A stretch of DNA of 64,000 nt, from positions 33,461-97,460 of the forward strand of contig REBU01000078.1 of assembly GCA_007692585.1 (NCBI GenBank), in the 5' to 3' direction. The position numbers were made by a program, and so were the translations under genes. The DNA comes from Paracoccaceae bacterium (GTDB taxonomy: Bacteria > Pseudomonadota > Alphaproteobacteria > Rhodobacterales > Rhodobacteraceae). The notes under the pieces were generated by a model, which ran no database searches, was not told the origin of the DNA, and was given only the letters and a program-made list of their open reading frames with translations. Below, piece by piece: positions 61,210 through 64,000 of this stretch (position 1 is the first letter of the stretch; each line of letters starts with the position of its first letter).

Positions 61210-62724
61210 ATGCTTGATCTGGCCTATGAAAGCCCGAAGTCCAAGGTGATCTCCGGTGCGACCGGCGATTGGGAACTGGTCATCGGGATGGAAATCCACG
61301 CACAGGTTTCAAGTCAGGCAAAGCTGTTTTCCGGCGCCTCGACCCGGTTCGGGGCCGAACCCAACGCGAATGTCGCTTTCGTGGACGCAGGCATGCCGGG
61401 CATGCTGCCCGTGGTGAATGAATATTGCATCGCACAGGCTGTCCGCACCGGGCTTGGCCTGAAGGCGCAGATCAACCTGCGCTCGGCCTTTGATCGCAAG
61501 AATTATTTCTACCCCGATCTGCCGCAGGGCTATCAGATCAGCCAGCTTTATCATCCGCTGGTCGGCGAAGGCGAAGTGCTGGTTGAAATGGGGCCAGGCG
61601 TCGCGCGGCTGGTGCGGATCGAGCGCATCCATGTCGAGCAGGATGCTGGCAAGTCGATCCATGACATGGACCCAAATATGAGCTTCGTGGACCTTAACCG
61701 CACGGGCGTCGCGCTGATGGAGATCGTCTCGCGCCCCGATCTTCGCGGGCCGGAAGAAGCCGCCGCTTATGTGACGAAACTGCGCCAGATCCTGCGCTAT
61801 CTGGGCACCTGCGACGGCAATATGCAAAACGGCAATCTGCGCGCGGATGTGAATGTTTCGGTCTGTCGCCCCGGCCAGTATGAGCGGTATCAGGAGACGC
61901 AGGATTTCAGCCATCTTGGCACGCGTTGCGAGATCAAGAACATGAACTCGATGCGCTTCATTCAGGCCGCCATCGACTATGAAGCCCGACGCCAGATCGC
62001 GATCTTGGAAGATGGGGGCGACGTGATTCAGGAAACCCGCCTCTTTGACCCGGACAAGGGCGAAACGCGCTCGATGCGGTCCAAGGAGGAAGCGCATGAC
62101 TACCGCTATTTCCCCTGCCCTGACCTGCTGCCGCTGGAAATCGAACAGACCTGGGTCGACGATATCGCGGCCTCCCTGCCGGAACTCCCCGACGCCAAAA
62201 AAGCCCGCTTCATGGGCGATTTCGGTCTGACCGATTATGATGCATCCGTGCTGACCGCCGACGTGGCGAATGCGGCGTATTTCGAGGCTGTGGCGGCCGA
62301 GGCCGGTGACGGCAAGCTCGCGGCGAACTGGGTCATCAACGAGCTCTTCGGGCGACTGAAGAAGGACGCCGCCGAAATCACCGACAGCCCGGTAAGCGCC
62401 GCGCAGCTTGCGGGCATCATCCGGCTGATCCGCGCGGGCGATATCTCGGGCAAGATCGCCAAGGACGTTTTCGAGATCGTCTATACCGAGGGCGGCGACC
62501 CGGCGGAAATCGTCGCGGCGCGTGGGCTGACGCAGGTCACCGACACTGGCGCGATTGAAGCGGCGGTGGATGAGATCATCGCCGCCAACCCCGCGCAGGT
62601 CGAAAAGGCCAAGCAAAATCCCAAGCTTGCGGGCTGGTTCGTGGGTCAGGTGATGAAAGCCACAGGCGGCAAGGCCAACCCGGCCGCAGTCAATGAGATC
62701 GTGAGCGCGAAGCTGGGGCTGTAA
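61210..62724 (+). CDS. gatB: Asp-tRNA(Asn)/Glu-tRNA(Gln) amidotransferase subunit B
   Basis: [67 protein letters not shown]. Confidence 0.97.
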   Translation: MLDLAYESPKSKVISGATGDWELVIGMEIHAQVSSQAKLFSGASTRFGAEPNANVAFVDAGMPGMLPVVNEYCIAQAVRTGLGLKAQINLRSAFDRKNYFYPDLPQGYQISQLYHPLVGEGEVLVEMGPGVARLVRIERIHVEQDAGKSIHDMDPNMSFVDLNRTGVALMEIVSRPDLRGPEEAAAYVTKLRQILRYLGTCDGNMQNGNLRADVNVSVCRPGQYERYQETQDFSHLGTRCEIKNMNSMRFIQAAIDYEARRQIAILEDGGDVIQETRLFDPDKGETRSMRSKEEAHDYRYFPCPDLLPLEIEQTWVDDIAASLPELPDAKKARFMGDFGLTDYDASVLTADVANAAYFEAVAAEAGDGKLAANWVINELFGRLKKDAAEITDSPVSAAQLAGIIRLIRAGDISGKIAKDVFEIVYTEGGDPAEIVAARGLTQVTDTGAIEAAVDEIIAANPAQVEKAKQNPKLAGWFVGQVMKATGGKANPAAVNEIVSAKLGL

Positions 62725-62790
62725 GCGGCGTTGACCACCCCGCGCGGCACGGCTAGCCTCGCGCGCCTTGGGTAAAGGGTGCGCGCGCGG

Positions 62791-64000
62791 ATGGACAAGT
62801 TGCTACACACGGCCAATGCGCTGGTCAGCCTTGCGGCGCTGGTCACGGCTGGCGGCCCGATTGCAGCAGCGGGCGCGGCGGTGACCGTAGGTTTGTCATG
62901 GCGCGCGATTATCAAGATGCCCCCGGCGGCGCCCGATCTGGCGGCGGAACTGGCGCGCGACATGGCCGCAGTGTTCGACGCCCATCGCGCCACTGACGAC
63001 CAGCGCGCCCTGATCCCGCAGATGGTCGAGGCCGCCCTGCCCGCCCCCGCCACGATCATCGGCGCAAGGCTTGATGCCGAGACCCTGATCGCGCAGATGG
63101 AAGCCGCGCTCACCGACCGCGAACACAGGCTGCCCGCGAACCTCACCCTGTTCCGCACCACCTTGCACCCTGCACTCACGCGCCTTCTGAACGACCCGGA
63201 TTTCACCAAAACCCTCGCGCCCGCTTTCATGGCCGGGGTGATCGAACGGCTGGACGGGCTGGACGAGACCACCCGCGCGACGCTTTTGGGCGTTCTGCGC
63301 GTCGAGGCAAAGATGGACCTGCTGCCGGGGCAATTTGCCGAACTCTTGCAAAACCTCAACCGCGCCAGCCGCGACCAGTTGGAAGCCCTTGCTGCGCGGT
63401 TCGAGATTGCCGGGGTCTATGACCTGTCCGATGCCGCCCTGCGTCAGGAACTGGACATACGCGCCGAGGACTGGCGCGCGCTGCGCCGTGAAATCGCGGC
63501 CATCCCCGAGACGTGGAAACAACTCTCGAACCTGAAAGGGGCGGCGCAGGCAGCGTTCGATGCCGGGCGGCTGGAGGAGGTAGAGGAACTTCTCGCCCGC
63601 GTGCATGAGGTCGAACTGGAAGAAGCCGCCCGATCCGCCGAACTGCGCGCCGAGACAGCGCTGCTGCGCGGGCGGGTCGATCAGGCTTTCACTTTGCTCG
63701 ACAGCGCCGCCGACAGCTTCCGCCCCATCGACCCGCTGGAACCCGCGCGTCGGCGTATCTTGGACTATTTCGCGCTGCTGCGCGACCACGGGTTGCGCTA
63801 TGGCGGGCCGGGGGTTTCGCGCGGGCTGGACCTGCTGGCCCCGGTGCTGAGCGATGATCTGCGGCAGGCCGATGCCTGGCTCTGGGCGGCGGGGATGAAT
63901 TGGCGAGGTGTGGGCTACCAAGAGCTAGGCAGCCGCACCGGCGGACCAGAGGGCGCGGCGCTGCTGGCCGAGGCGGTCACGGCCTATCGCGCTGCGCTCG
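62791..64000 (+). CDS. Partial CDS running off the window: helical protein leading into probable TPR repeats
   Basis: Absent from the ORF track as a forward ORF; I translated MDKLLHTANALVSLAALVTAGGPIAAAGAAVTVGLSWRAIIKMPPAAPDLAAELARDMAAVF...GPEGAALLAEAVTAYRAAL with no stop to 64000. Confidence 0.75.
   Translation, partial: MDKLLHTANALVSLAALVTAGGPIAAAGAAVTVGLSWRAIIKMPPAAPDLAAELARDMAAVFDAHRATDDQRALIPQMVEAALPAPATIIGARLDAETLIAQMEAALTDREHRLPANLTLFRTTLHPALTRLLNDPDFTKTLAPAFMAGVIERLDGLDETTRATLLGVLRVEAKMDLLPGQFAELLQNLNRASRDQLEALAARFEIAGVYDLSDAALRQELDIRAEDWRALRREIAAIPETWKQLSNLKGAAQAAFDAGRLEEVEELLARVHEVELEEAARSAELRAETALLRGRVDQAFTLLDSAADSFRPIDPLEPARRRILDYFALLRDHGLRYGGPGVSRGLDLLAPVLSDDLRQADAWLWAAGMNWRGVGYQELGSRTGGPEGAALLAEAVTAYRAAL

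Noticed and set aside
61309-62616. 435-aa minus-strand ORF opposite gatB
   Set aside because: Antisense to GatB with clear motifs on the forward strand.

Overview
The window looks like a contiguous chromosomal segment from a high-GC alphaproteobacterium, probably Rhodobacterales/Rhodobacteraceae. It is mostly core genes. I see no CRISPR array, rRNA, IS element, prophage or plasmid module. Recognisable blocks: EVE-domain protein and rnhB; an RND efflux pair; a KefB-like antiporter; mreBCD-mrdA-rodA; a zinc island (znuB, znuC, zur / znuA with a His/Asp-rich tandem repeat); ispH, rnhA, metY; a large GspL/PilM-like plus GspC/PilP-like protein with a smaller paralogue of its C-terminal domain elsewhere; fumC-sspB-RHH-DUF4169 beside a permuted two-piece tmRNA gene (tag ANDNRAPVAVAA); gyrA; dsbB; an MCE/Mla-type lipid ABC operon; a GSCFA/SGNH pair; tRNA-Arg(CCG); an iscR-suf operon; a TetR-PspA-YiaAB locus with four matching palindromes; typA; an orphan FliM-like SpoA-domain protein; gatB; and a probable TPR protein cut by the window end. 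The best candidates for less-described biology are the TetR/PspA/YiaAB locus with its repeated TGAAC-N3-GTTCA operator and the split and fused GspL/GspC-like proteins. All calls come from reading motifs by eye. No database search was run.
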